64,000 nt of DNA, taken from positions 10,540,001 through 10,604,000 of the forward strand of contig OZ176054.1 of NCBI GenBank assembly GCA_964247055.1, written 5' to 3'. How positions within the stretch are numbered: position 1 is the stretch's first letter; each line of letters starts with the position of its first letter. The DNA is from Paragordius varius. Taxonomy: Eukaryota; Nematomorpha. This document shows positions 12,131-24,523 of this stretch, one piece after another. Made by a program: the position numbers and the translations under genes. The notes under the pieces were generated by a model, which saw nothing but the letters and a program-made list of their open reading frames with translations, was not told where the DNA came from and did no database searches.

Positions 12131-12328
12131 TCATACACCATAGAGGAATGTTACACAGACGCCCAGAATCAAAATTGCGACATTCATGGAAGCTAAAATA
12201 TTTGCAGCTAAAGGGTAATGTTGAGTTCCTTGACCAGTTATAGCTCCAGCTAATAGAGGACCGACAAAAGAACCAATAGCTATACCCGAAGAAAAAAGGC
12301 CGGAGACTAACGATCGTCTTTCACTCAA

Positions 12329-12362
<34 letters not shown>

Positions 12363-15300
12363 GAAGTCAATTAATATAATATATTAATCAGTCATATTAT
12401 TAGTAATTCCCATAATAACCCAGATTGTGTGAAAAAATATATGGGTCTATTTGCATCATGACCCTTTTTATAGAAATATAAAAAAACTAGAAAATTTTAT
12501 AAAAAAAATCAAAAAAAAAAGATTATTAGATCACAAATAATTTATTTTTGGTGCATTATAAGGATTGGATAACTCCTAAAAAATACTGTTAAACTTGAAA
12601 AGATTTTATAATTTAAGAATAAAGCCTTAAATAAAATCTAATTATGTGGGAGAAGAGAGGGTCATTATAGATGCCACTGAATATAGGTGTTTAATTGTTT
12701 GTTATTAGGGAAATATAAAAATGTAATATAAAGAATTTTTTTCGCTTTTTCACGTTTTAATGATATAAGCAAGAAAAAAAACAGGAAAAATTTGCATACT
12801 CACCCATTAAAAAAGTTTCTCTAATAACAATTTACACCAATATAATCAATAATGTTGATGTTTTAATGAGGATAAAATAAGCGCCAAGCGTTCAAAAATA
12901 AAAGTCAAAAAAGTTATTTTTATATAAAAAGTTATCTAACTACCTGAAAAACTATCACTTTTTAACAAAATAATAACTTTAAAAAATTTTCCAATAGCTG
13001 TCTCATACACATATGGTTAAACTTCAACCATATATGTTATAATATCAATTAATTTAAATACACGCGGTATAAAGTACTTAATTACAATAAAATAGAAATT
13101 ATATAGCGTAAAAATTATAAATATTTCTTTTGAACAACTATACGCTCAAACCTTGATTTTTCTCATATAAATCATTTACCTAAATTTCAATTTAAAGGTG
13201 TGTTAAAAATTGAAATCTCTGATCGCCTTTTTAAACCCAAAATAATGGGTTAAATACAAAAAATTTAAAGTTTAAAAAGTTAACTATTTGATTTGTCCAT
13301 TTTGTCTGTATATAATTTTAATTTTTAGTGAGAATATTATGAATAAAGAAATTTCCATAATACCTTTTGGGAAATAATCATCTGTATTATCAATATTATC
13401 ATTATTATTGCTATTGTGATTTAGGAATGTATCGTATGATTTAAAAGTTTGCTGGGGGCTATTATTGTATTTACCATTTTGAGGTAATGAACCGTTTTGT
13501 GAACAAAACTGATATCTATATGGGGATTAACATGATATATAATTAAAACATGTAAAAACAAATAATTTATTTGAGGGTAAATTTGAATAGTTCAAGGGTG
13601 ATTATGAATTGTAGGGTGAATTTGAATTGTAAATGGTATAATATATGTATTAATTTAAGAAAACTTTCGATTAAAATATAACCAATATCAGTGTACAATG
13701 CACAGTATAAAAGTTGAATTAAATGTATATTAATGTTGTGAAAGGTTGAAATTTTCACGCATGTAGCTAATTTTATAAATAATAGACTATAAAAGTTATT
13801 GATTAAGTGAAAACTTTTATCATATTGTTTCTACATCTGATTTTAAATTTTTGACCTTAAACAGTCAGACTAGTTGTCATTCCTTGAACGCAGATCAAAA
13901 ACCAAATTAATCTTAACTAATATTATAAAACTTTTCACAACAAAACGGGAAAAGAAAAACCATCATACTCTAATGCTTCATGATATTGTGGAGGGCATGT
14001 CCGTTTTTGTTCAATCATCAGTTCATAATTGACGCGTTTCATAATGTCCGTAAAAATGAGGACAATCTGTATGGCAAAACTCAAACCAAATAGTATAAGG
14101 GCAAGAGTTATACTGAGTAAACTAGCCGTTCGCCCTATGGACTGGGGTATAACACCATTTTCTTTGACCCAAAACCAAAGGCTGTATAGCATGCTTGACC
14201 AGGTAAAATTTTGTATAACGACCCTTTTTTCCTCAAAATTAACATTATTATCGCTATTGTGGTTAAAGTATTCGTCAACTAGAAGGATAAATAAAAATTG
14301 CAATTGTAACGGGGACAAAAACGTAAAAATATAAAGACAAATAATTTTTTTTCAAAAGATAACCACATTATTTTAAACCTTAATTTTTCGTGTGTAAACA
14401 TATTTTAATAGCAGTTTTAAAATATACAATTGATTGTTATCGCTAATTTAACAATGAGTAATAATTACAAAAAAATTAAGATTTAAAAAGTATGGTTGTT
14501 TATTAAAGAAAATAATTGTGATTATATTTTTATGTTTCCGTATAATTTCAAGTTTTACTGTAAAAGGATTACAGCATATACAGTCGAAATTGAAACTGTA
14601 TAGGCAAAACCTCTTGAAAAAAACCATACTTTTTAAACCTTATTTTTCATGTGTTAACATAACATAATTGCAAATAACTATATAATTTAATATGTTACCA
14701 CTAATTTCCAATTTCTCATTTTCTATAAATTTAAAGCGGTCTTTTGAATAAATATCTGTATGTATAATTTTACGCTTTGTATCCGTATAATAATTTTTAT
14801 GTTTTATTTACGATAAAGATTACTTGTAATAATCAAAATTCATATTTTATAATTATATTCGATTATCTGAAACTATTGTATATAAGTAAAAATTTGTTAG
14901 TTTGACAATAAAATTGTCAGATAGATTAATTTATTTTATAAAATATAACAATTTTGTCATAGCTCATAGAAAAACAATGTTGTATTTTCATTCTTGCTTT
15001 TATAATTATAATATAAAGGCTATATCTGGCAAAATTCATAAAGCGAAAATCAATTGAAAATGCAATAAAAAGTAGCGTATAGTATGTAGTTTATCGTTTT
15101 GGCAATCAAAAAAGTTAATGGCAAAAACATGATTAGTTACAACAATTAATTACTAAGAAAAACTTTAAATAAAAAAATATTTATACTATCGGGGTAGGTA
15201 GGTATTCCGGATATGAGTAAAGCCAAAGCATTAGTGAAGCATGAAAAAAGTAGAATGGTTCTAGAGAAATACAGTAAAAGTTGAAATTATACGGACTAAA

Positions 15301-18300
15301 GGTAAAAATATAAGGACAAAAATAATAACCATACTTTTTAAATGTTGATTAAACTCTTTGATTTAAATTGATTATATAGAAATGTAAATTGGTAACACAA
15401 TCAATCATGTATTTTACTATTGTAATTTAATGATTTTTATAGGATAAATTAAGGTGCACAAAAGTATGGTTGTCATTTGAGGAAAAAAATTTTGCCTTTA
15501 CATTTTTACGTTTTATCCGTATTCAATTTTTCCACTGTATATATGTATATATGATAAAAATGAGCGTGTAATTTATGTTTATGATAGCAAATTTGAAATA
15601 AACTATGTTTAAGAGTAATTAAAATAACCTTATAGGTTTAAAAGGGGATTTTATAGCCATATTTGGGGAATAATATTCAGTTGCATTGATAGAGCCAATA
15701 TTAGAGAGATGATCTGATAGAGCGCCAAACAAAAGCGAAAACACGGTATAAGATACGGAAAGTAAGAAAAAAATACCACCAATTGCTGTATAATTTATAT
15801 TATTATGAGTAATATCAATATTTCCATTCTCATTAATGTTTGCATTTGCATTGTGGGATGGTGTACCGTTCAAGGATTTAAACATAAACAAGAAAACATT
15901 GTTTCCAGTCACATCTAATATAAAATATGAAGTAAAAAATCTTAAAATTCAAAAACATTATGAAAAATAAAGTTAATAGTAAGTAAGCATAAAAACATCC
16001 TTTCACATTAAGAAATTTTCGGTTGTCTTTTTTTAGATCAATAATAATGATTATTTATATTAGGTATTTTATATAAATTACAATAAATGGTTATAAATTA
16101 CAAAATTTCTTTAATTGAAAAAATTAATTATATGTCCCTTCCTTACATCATCGGCCAGAATGAGTTTTTTTAACCATTTAACTAGTTAATAATTTATGCT
16201 CGTTATCATGCAATATTGACATTTTAAATAAAAATATTTTAAATATACCCTTTAAAAGGCATTAATTAATAAATGAATTTTTGAATTTTAATAAGCCAAA
16301 AATATAAATATTTTATTTGATTTAATTAATTTTTTTGAAATATTTGCGATTTAAAATTTATTATTGATTATTCGGAAACCAAAAATTACATATATCTTTA
16401 GATTAAAAGGTCATGCATGATACAACAGATAATAAGCCACGCCTTTTGGCCCGGTATATTTCCATTTTTTACTGTTTCTTATTCATGATGATATGATATT
16501 GCCGGCGATGCTTATGCCATTAGCTTTATCAATATTTAATACACTTTCTATGCAAACGTTAAAAAGAGTCGGTGAGAGGACCGCATCCTTGTCGTCACAT
16601 GACATCAAACTCAAAACAAAAATCCAATTAGTTAAATCCTAATATTCCCAAGTATGCAATACGCGTCAGAAAGTTGAACAATAAAAAAAAGGATGACGAA
16701 AGATACATTAACGCCTTCGAAATGTGGTGCTGGCGGAAGATACTACAATCACCTGAAAAGACAAAATTAAAAACACTGTAATCCTTGAAAAATAAATCCT
16801 GAGATACACCTGATTGGCATGTGCCTCAAAATGAAGTTATCATACTTTGATCACATTACCAGAGCTAATGACTTGGAATTCCAACTAATGATAGGCAAGG
16901 TCGAAGGATCCAGGAAACGTGGACGCTGCAAGATGCGCTGGATCAAAAACCTAACCAAAGAAACCAATCTTTCTTTACAACAGCTAACAGCACACGCGCT
17001 TACAATCAAATAAACCAGAAAAATATACATTCGAAAAAGCAATAAATAAACAACGACCTTTGCTATATTAATATTCATGAATCAAAGAGTAAATAAAAAT
17101 AATATACCATTTTCTCCATAAGTTTGAGGTCTCCAATGATTCGAAATATAACGGATATGCGGTTCCAGTGTAACTTCCACGAAACTTAGTGTACAAGTCC
17201 CGACAAATAAAATGGCATAGTTTAAGCCAAGGGAATAGTGGATAGAAAATAGATGAAAAAATTTCATAGGTGATATTAAACGCTTTAGTCGAGTTTTTAA
17301 CCAATTTGTAGGTAAAACATCAATATTAGTGTATTGATTCTGGTTAAGAGATGCATTATTTTGTCTATTGTCACCGCAAAAAGTGTCACCCAAATCCCCA
17401 TTACTGTTTAATTGAAGGGAGAGTAGGGGTGTTTTTTCATTATTCCATGTTTTAGTATTCGGTTGATTAGAGCAAACATCCGATGACACGCAATTTTTTA
17501 ATAATGCGTTTGTGTTTGGGGTAGGAATATGATCGTTATTAAAGTTGTAAGAAGAAGGCATTATAAGGTTATTCGGAATGAAGTACCAAGCAAACGCTAA
17601 AAGGACCAGTAGAAAAAAACCGGTTATCGTGAAAGGAAGATTATATCCACCTAACTATAGAATAAAGAGAAAAAAGAATGAAATTATTTGCAAAAATTAA
17701 AACAAATGAGAATTATAGAGTCAAACCACTATTGTGTGGATATTTTTTAAAAGTTAACCCTATTTAATCATTTTTTATAAATTTGTACTTTTCGTTTGCA
17801 GTCAGTCCCATGTATTATTAAATAAAAATATTAAGGATAAAAGAAAAAAAAATACGTAAAAATGCGCAAAAAAGTACCAAATATAGATAGGATCCAATCG
17901 GTGGACCTAAAGCATATCCCAATCCACTGCATGTTTCTATGATACCCTAAATATATTAAGCATTTATGTATACACATATATATGTATGTATATGTAGTGT
18001 ATAGAGTCTAAAAATGTAGTTATTTTTTAATTTTTTAGTATTTAATTTAGCCCATTTTTTGGATTCTAAAAGCGGGTTAATTTCACTATTCAAACACATG
18101 AAAATTTAAAAAAAATTGCATTTTTTACCTTATAAAATTTTTGCCATGGTTTATCATAATAATTCTGTATTTTTAAGCTTTTCAATTTAAGCCAAATATA
18201 AATTTAAACCGATAATTTAAATATCTCAAATCTTAACTGAGTTAGGCATGTCTTAAATCCACTGATTGAATCCTATTTATATTTGGTATATCATGTCACA

Positions 18301-21300
18301 TTATAATCTATATCATGCTGCTTATTACACTAGACAACAAATTTTAACTTTTTTTAACTGCCATTCTTGTAAATTTAAAATTTATTTCATTAAAGTACAT
18401 AATTAGTATATCTGAAAAGAAAATTGGTCTAGTATTCAAGATTTTTTTTACATTAGAGTTTATCAATATTTTTTGGCCCCGATTTAACATTAAACTCGAA
18501 ATTTCGAAAATTAAAAGTTTTAGATATGAAGCCATGTATTTTATATCATTCGAAAAAGCGCAAAAAACTGCATCTTTTAAATGGTAGGTCATTTATATCA
18601 ATCGGATGTAAATATTATTTGGATTTAAATGGTCGAAATTTTCATCCCTTAAATAAGTCAAGAATTTTCACAGACAAACTAATTTGAAAATAAATTATTT
18701 TAAAATAATTATTAGGGTTATATTAGTATTAAATTTAAAAAAACTGTTTGAAAAAGCTTTTGGTTTTCTTTTTTAATAAAAATTATTATTATCATAAATA
18801 TTTTACCTAGTGGATACTAAAATGGTTATAACTGTAAATTTATTACATAATGGCTAAAAAGATCAAAAATACCTTAAACTTTGTTTTTATCTTTAAAATT
18901 TCAAAATTATCAGCCTCGTAAAGAAAATAAATTAATATTGTTGAGATGGTAATTTTTAAAAAACAAAAAAACTTAAAAATGGCTGTTTTGAGTGGTATAT
19001 AAGCAATAAAAAAATGTTTTAATCAAAAAAACTTTCTTGTGTTATCTTTTTTGGACATTCATCACCATCTAAACAAAGTTAACGCTATTTTCATCCATTA
19101 GTTTTAAAAATATATAATTAAAAATGCTCTCGCTTCGCGCGTTTGTCGCTCTCTGTGTCCAATATTAAATGTCGATGTCATACATATTAGTATACATATT
19201 ATAGAGTTTTTAATACTCTTTCGAATGATATATTACAAATGGGCATTACTTGTATATTTTCAAAAAAACATTTTTTAGTAAAATTTTGATAAAGAGGGCG
19301 CATAATCTAAAAAATCAAATTATACAAAATTTTTCCACCGCCTTATAATTTTTATATAAGATTTACTGTTAAAATGATACTAAATATCAGAAAATTCAAA
19401 AAACTCGATTGGCAGAAAAATTTGTTGTCCAGTGTTATTAATAAATTTAATATCCACCATCTTAATTGCGAAAATTTTCGGTTTGGAGTGTCTTAACTCT
19501 GATTTTGTCAGAAACAAATTTATAAAAGACGGCTGATGCATAAGTGTTAAAATAAAGTTTAACAGTGTGTGATATGGTGGTTTAGCATGGGAGGAAATAT
19601 GAGTATCATAAAAAAAGCAAAACAAGTTGATAAGTTTTTGAAGTCAATCAAAAATATGATATTATAAAAAAAAGATTTAAAATACTCACTCGATCATTAT
19701 GGTGAACGAAACTGTAAATTAAAAAATTTCACAAGATATACCAACTAATAGGAAATTGATTTTGCATTTTTATCTATGCTTTTTTGTGAAAGGAAGTGGG
19801 CAAGATTTTAATTTAAGGTAGGGAACCACTGTCTTCATCCATTGTTTATAACAGTATGTATTAACATAATTATATAATCCCAAACTCCAAGGATTATTAA
19901 ACTCCAACAATAAATATTAAATGCAAATGTAAATAAACCCATAATAAAGTAAATGAAGATACTGTTTTAGCAAAGAGCTTATTTAAAATCGCCTGAAACG
20001 GGCTAAAAATATTATATAAAAAAGTATTTCGATTTATTATACAATGTTTTCCTTACTTTTTTATTCATTATAAAAATGGATGACAAAAAAAGCAAGGCTA
20101 AAAACTACAAAGTGCACAAACCTCAAGTATTTTTTTGGAATAGGGTTAATATTGACTAACAATGAAATATCGAGAAATTATAATATTAATTGACCCAAAA
20201 ATAAAACCCAAACTAGAGATGACAAATGGGATTAAAACCAAAAACGGTTCCCATTCCAATACCTGATATAAACCTTTACATGGAAGTAAAGAAAATTTAT
20301 TTTCTTTTAAAAAATGTAATAATTAAAGAATAAAATTATTTAGTTTTTTTTACCATATACCATTTGGACTTAAAATTTGTTCTTAAACATTTCAAGTTGG
20401 TCCTTGAACACTTCTAGTTGATTCTTGAATATTTAAAGTTGGTCCTTTAATTATTTTTTTTGTTAACTTTTATTGATCGAATCATATCATTTTTATCATT
20501 TTACATATTTTGAAACAATTAATTCAAGTACCGTATATCTTATTTATTTTTTAAAAAAATATTTTATTTTAAAATAAATAAGTAATTAAAAATATACAAG
20601 TTTTGTGGATTATTAATTGTGATTTTTCGATAAAAACATTAATAATTTGAAAATATTGTTAAATTGGAAAAATTAATTCAACATAAAAAAAATTTTTTTG
20701 AAAATGAAAATTGTTAATTTCAAATAAAAAATACTGTTAAATGAATTATTAGGTCAAAAATAAAAAAATAGATTAGAACATACAAAAATATTGGTGTATG
20801 CAATGAAATTAATGACCATCTGGAAGTTTTTAAGGTTAAGGACACGCTTGAAGTGCAAATGGTATATTTAAACGAGGCGAAAATTGAATTGAAAAAAAAA
20901 CAAGTATTTGGAAAGTGTGTTAAAAATTTAATCATGACAAAATACTATTATAGTTCCCATTTTTGAAGGATATAACTCAACTGTAAGCACATATGAGGTT
21001 GTCATGTATGCGGCACATCCTATACCTTGAATTAGTCTTAAAATAAATGAGATTGCAATAAAAGCGTTACAGTGAACGCTTTGTCGAAGATCAGTGGACT
21101 GTTTAACAGTTATTAAAGTATTATTAGTTAAATTGGTGAGAATTCCAGAATTTAAAGCTAGTAAATGAGACGAGTTATTAAAAAATGTTTCTTTGGATCC
21201 ATAGTAGGTAAAATATAGTTGGCCTGATTTGAGTGTTAAATAGGGAGTAAATCCAAATACAAGCGTAGATATTGCACTAATTAGAATTCCCACCAAATAA

Positions 21301-21665
21301 AGTCGTTTGATTCCAATACTATACATCTAACATTTTAAATTTAATAATTACGTAAAGACCAAATATGGGAGCCATGAAAAATTGTATTCCCTGAAAAACT
21401 CCAAAAATAGCACCAATCCAAAACTGAGATACTTGTTTACTTTCAGCCTTAAAATTAATTTAAAAAACCAAACTTCTCTAGGAAAAAACGGGGCTATTAT
21501 CGAAAATCCGAGCGATATAACAAACTCAAGTAGACATATAATGCACACAGCTTTAAATTTTTGAATTCGTACAATGCGGCGGAGTTTGATGCAGGCTTTA
21601 CTAATAACTGAATATACATAACCGGCATTACATCTAATATCTTCCATAGAACCTACCCGTGTCAT
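12131..21665 (-). CDS. SLC18B1: SLC18B1-like MFS transporter (vesicular polyamine transporter family), ten exons
   Basis: Exons: 21665-21474, 21447-21352, 21326-20946, 17946-17878, 17654-17108, 15914-15629, 15260-15187, 14278-13947, 13508-13364, 12330-12131. All boundaries are GT/AG and phases agree throughout, giving 773 aa (human SLC18B1 is about 456). Introns 1 and 2 are only 26 and 25 nt; intron 3 is 3.0 kb. Family blocks: APFFPREAESK after TM1, GLYMYSIGIKR (loop 2-3), RLIQGIGCAAYMTTS (TM4-5 region), the antiporter motif SGLGYALGPPIG (TM5), YTVFSLLFGALSD (TM8), SLVSGLFSSGIAIGSFVGP (TM11). SLC18B1 moves polyamines into secretory vesicles in exchange for protons; the substrate here is inferred. 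Extra length sits in loops: an Asn-rich central loop (exon 5), a TM7-8 insert, and a TM10-11 insert of about 70 residues with a CPPQY motif. The start at 21665 is the first plausible Met; Met at 21648 is an alternative. Confidence 0.9.
12332..12358. repeat. (TA)n microsatellite forming the acceptor of the last SLC18B1 intron
   Basis: On the minus strand the tract runs directly into the AG of the 3' splice site before exon 10, so there is no ordinary pyrimidine tract. Confidence 0.85.
13572..13639 (-). repeat. Family D element end with ~20-bp subterminal direct repeats
   Basis: Three tandem variants of GGGTRAATTTGAATTGT lead to a terminal AAATGGTAT. It lies in SLC18B1 intron 8, just upstream of exon 9. 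Related copies are at 34858-35095 and 63031-63140. The opposite end was not found. Confidence 0.6.
14300..14560. repeat. Family B MITE, copy 1 (Tc1/mariner-like)
   Basis: The inverted ends carry GACAAAAACGTAAAAATATA and, on the other side, a matching inverted block ending TTTTACTG next to TA. It lies in SLC18B1 intron 7, with its left end about 22 nt upstream of the exon 8 acceptor. Confidence 0.75.
14581..14800. repeat. Family B MITE, copy 2, degenerate
   Basis: Starts with CAGT after TA, has an internal AACCATACTTTTTAAACCTT block as in the other copies, and ends near a weakened TTGTATCCGTATAA. It directly follows copy 1. Confidence 0.55.
15272..15537. repeat. Family B MITE, copy 3, with TA target duplication
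   Basis: Begins CAGTAAAAGTTGAAATTA and ends with the inverted counterpart TTCAATTTTTCCACTG, with TA on both sides. The internal blocks AACCATACTTTTTAAA and AAGTATGGTTGT are themselves inverted. It lies in SLC18B1 intron 6, only 11 nt upstream of the exon 7 acceptor. Confidence 0.85.
16490..17015 (+). mobile_element. LINE (non-LTR) fragment with inverted 5' part
   Basis: On the plus strand, 16698-17013 reads the C-terminal region typical of many LINE ORF2 proteins: AFEMWCWRKIL, then after a stop YFDHITRANDLEFQLMIGK, VEGSRKRGRCKMRWI and TNLSLQQLTAHA. On the minus strand, 16590-16490 reads part of the reverse transcriptase core, VLSPTLFNVCIESVL, followed by NGISIAGN. The two pieces thus lie in opposite orientation, as in 5' inversion during LINE insertion. 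One in-frame stop and missing sequence between the parts show it is dead. It sits inside SLC18B1 intron 5, opposite to the host gene. Confidence 0.85.
17947..20356. other. SLC18B1 intron 3 interior
   Basis: Contains a diverged family C right-end fragment around 18130-18190. It also has an open minus-strand stretch at 19625-19380 (SELRHSKPKIFAIKM and similar) that may be a relic of unknown origin. No host exon is needed here, since exons 3 and 4 join in frame. Confidence 0.45.
20357..20865. repeat. Family E element, copy 1
   Basis: Left end ATACCATTTGGACTTAAA followed by repeated variants of CTTGAACACTTCAAGTTGGTCC. Right end GACACGCTTGAAGTGCAAAT then GGTAT, its inverted counterpart. The same structure occurs at 34071-34532. 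It lies in SLC18B1 intron 3, with its right end 80 nt from the exon 3 donor. Confidence 0.75.
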
Positions 21666-22059
21666 AAATAAAATTAATGCCCAGATTTGTCAAACCATGT
21701 GTGGTTCAAATGTGTAAATGAGTGTAGCAAATTTAAACTTTGTATGCAAAATAACGCTTCTTACCACTTGATTACTTTTTTACTTTTTTCCTTTTGCTAC
21801 TAAAGCTCAATTTTGTAAATAAGTTATAGTATTGAGTTATTTAATTAATATTTAATTATCAAACATTGTTCTAATGTAAATAAATAATTTTATATTTTTT
21901 ACAGTTTTGTGACTTCTAGAGCCTATAATTGGGACAGCTTCAAAACATCATTTAAACAAACAGTTAATATTATATATCAAGTTTTGCTAGTAAAATGTAG
22001 CCTGATATCTTTAAGTTAATTATTTACATTTTTTAACCATATAACAAATATTTATTCGC

Positions 22060-22984
22060 CTGTTGCAGTAGCGATTTAAAAAAAAATCGAGAAAAAAATG
22101 GCGGCGAAAAAGTTTGCTATGAGGATTAAAATTTTACATTTGCAAAATATTTTTGAATGCGCTTAAAGGCTAAAGAAACCATAAAAATTTGGTCCAATGC
22201 CTTATACAAATTCCCCAGGAAAGTGTTTGACTGAACACGTATGGCTTCTGAAGTTTTTTGAAAATTGGCTCCAAAACTACGTCTATTTTGTATGGCGTCT
22301 CAATTTTAAACCGTTAGATCCTACCCATAGACCTATATGAAAAAAGCGCTGAGTTGAATTCTTTGCCTTTATAGGGCAAATATTTGGAATCATCTTTGAT
22401 ACCATCGTCTCTTGGGTTATTTGAAAAAATACCTCAACACTAAATAATCGTTATATGATGGCGTATTTTTAGGGCATAAAGGCGCCAAATTAACGGCTAA
22501 TAAAAAAGGCCTGACCTTAATTTTTACCTAGTTACGAGTAATTTTTTAAGCTTTTAATAAGCTCAGATGGATCATAAATTTTCTGTAAATTAGCTCCAAA
22601 ACAACGCAATTTCTATATACTGGCGCAGTTTTTGGCGAGTAGCTCCTAACCCAGGGGAAGATATAAACAAAGTGTTGGGCAAAATTTTTGCCTTTTAGGG
22701 CGCCGGACTCTCACACTGCGTGCCTGAGCTCGAACCCCGAAACTACGCATTTTTTCCATCATCACTGTTAGCCCTGGGCAGGCGAGTGTTAAAGCCTTCA
22801 CAAGTCCGGATACAATTTAAGTCCTTACCCTTTAATAAAAAAGGAAAAAAGAGACTCTAAACTGTCTATTTTTTTATCTGTTACCCAGCGGCCAATATTA
22901 AAAAACGCAAGATTAAAATTTTTGCCTTTTAACAGAAAATCGAATCCTCAGTGAATTTTAACGGTCTCATACCCTGGGCAAAAA
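22060..22984. repeat. GC-richer composite repeat with tRNA-like sequence
   Basis: Markedly richer in GC than the flanks. It contains two related blocks (GGCTCCAAAACTACG near 22270 and TAGCTCCAAAACAACGCAAT near 22590). An A-box-like TGGCGCAGTTTTTGG lies at 22621, and GCCGGACTCTCACACTGCG followed by a B-box-like GCTCGAACCCC at about 22728. The last part resembles the 3' half of a tRNA, as in tRNA-derived SINEs, but the boxes are too far apart for an intact promoter. It directly abuts family A copy 2. Confidence 0.45.
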
Positions 22985-23342
22985 ATTATTTAGATTTTTT
23001 GAAAAAAATGGTTTACGGGGGAACGGGTAAAAAGAGAGCTAAATTAAAAAAATAAGCCGACTAGGTCGGCGCAATCAAAAAGTAAAAATAATCATATTTG
23101 AAATCAAACGGTATTTTCAGAAAAATTGTCTTAAAGACACGATTTTTCTGGACTTGTGTTTTCAAAAAAACCCGTTATTTTACACGGGGTGGGTCCGAAC
23201 TGGGAGCTTAATTCAAACAACGGGCGAAGCTATTGACGGGGGATTCATGAATGATTATATTTTGACATTTGGATTTGAATAGGTCTAACGGTTTTCCGGA
23301 AACAGATCACAAAGCCAGCCTTTTCCATTTTTATAAATATAT
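22985..23342 (+). repeat. Family A dispersed element, copy 2 (truncated)
   Basis: Same orientation as copy 3. Shared blocks are TTACGGGG, a GACACGATTTTTCTGGACTT block, ACACGGGGTGGGTCCGAACT, and terminal AGCC(A/T)TTTTCCATTTTTATA. The 5' segment beginning ACTAGCG is missing, replaced by the GC-richer repeat on its left. Confidence 0.8.
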
Positions 23343-23474
23343 AATGATCGGAATAGAAATGCTGATATAAACAGTCCTTCCGAATCAGAAGATTTTTAAT
23401 TACGATGATTGTTATTTTTCTTTATAACAATATTTTACAAGTTAAAAAACATTTTTTGTTAAATTGTATTTTTA

Positions 23475-23521
23475 TCACTCGCGACCCCAAATGGGGTCGC
23501 GACCCATAGTTTAAGAAACTG
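23475..23521 (-). mobile_element. Single terminus of a hAT-type DNA transposon
   Basis: Read on the minus strand, it starts CAGTTTCTTAAACTATGGG then TCGCGACCCC, a typical hAT (Charlie-like) end. The next bases form an inverted repeat, GCGACCCC-AAAT-GGGGTCGC. The partner end was not found in the window, so the element is truncated. Confidence 0.65.
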
Positions 23522-23624
23522 CTCTAGGATAATATAAAATTTTCCTATTGATAGTGAATATTTTTATCTCAAAATTTTAGGGAAAAAAATCGTTAATATC
23601 TTAAAATATATGTGTTTTTACAAA

Positions 23625-24000
23625 GTCAAATAAATGTGCAAGCAAAACCATTTTACTTAAATTCTGAGGTGATTAAAATGTTTAGCATTATCAAATTTTA
23701 TGTTTTTGTTGCTCCCCATAGCATAATACACTTTGACAAGATAAAAATTATAGTTTATGAATATTTGGATATATCTTTACCAAAAATATTAAATTTTTAT
23801 ATTTTTATTTTTTAATGTGGTCCCCCAAAGTTTCCAGTTCCACTGCGTTTATCATAGGTAAATATAAAAAAATATCCTATTAAATATACATATTTTGATA
23901 GAAAAATGTGTCAGGCATTAGGCAAACGAACTTTTAAATTTAAATCTGAAGTGATCAAAGATAATAAGCATCATCGAATTATATAAAGTGTTTTCATAGT
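23625..24000 (+). repeat. Local duplication, about 300-bp period
   Basis: A segment with TTAAATTCTGAGGTGATTAA near 23660 and one with TTAAATCTGAAGTGATCAAA near 23945 share flanking similarity (ATCAAATTTTATG against ATCGAATTATATA). Confidence 0.4.
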
Positions 24001-24523
24001 AAAAATGTATTGCACCGTTTCAACATGCTCAAGATACTATATTTGCTTTACCAAAAAACAATTTTTTGATGTCAAAATTTAGCATATATATAAAAAAATT
24101 TACGCGCGCTTTCTGTTGCGTTTATTTTATAAGAATTATATCCCATTATATAAGTGCAAAAAAATGGGACTTCCAGATTTCACATTGTTGTGCTTTTTAC
24201 ATCATATTTTAGTTGTACTTTTGGTAATGAACCATTTTACTTCACCAAAAATTTTATATAACAAAATGAGTGCAAATTTTGTCATTTTGTGATATGGAGC
24301 AGTGACCACAATAGTGTAAATAACTTTCTTAGATCACTCGTAAGAGCCCCTAACAAAACGCACATAATTAATCGCGATATATTTTTCTATCAGATATATA
24401 TTTCATCAGATATTTTGTTAACAGTGTGTTTGGCTCTGTTCTTAAATCAAACGCAACAATGCGGAGTCGCGCTATCATATCTATAAATGGTTTTCCCACC
24501 CAAAAAAATTTTATCTTAAAGAA

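Noticed and set aside
13935-14318. Exon 8 region as a separate one-pass membrane protein gene
   Set aside because: It first looked unlike SLC18B1. Adding the 74-nt exon 7 makes all phases agree, and GLSFAIQIVLIFTDI aligns with the TM10 region of SLC18B1.
14029-14334. Plus-strand open frame opposite SLC18B1 exon 8
   Set aside because: Antisense shadow of a conserved transporter exon that fits in frame on the minus strand.
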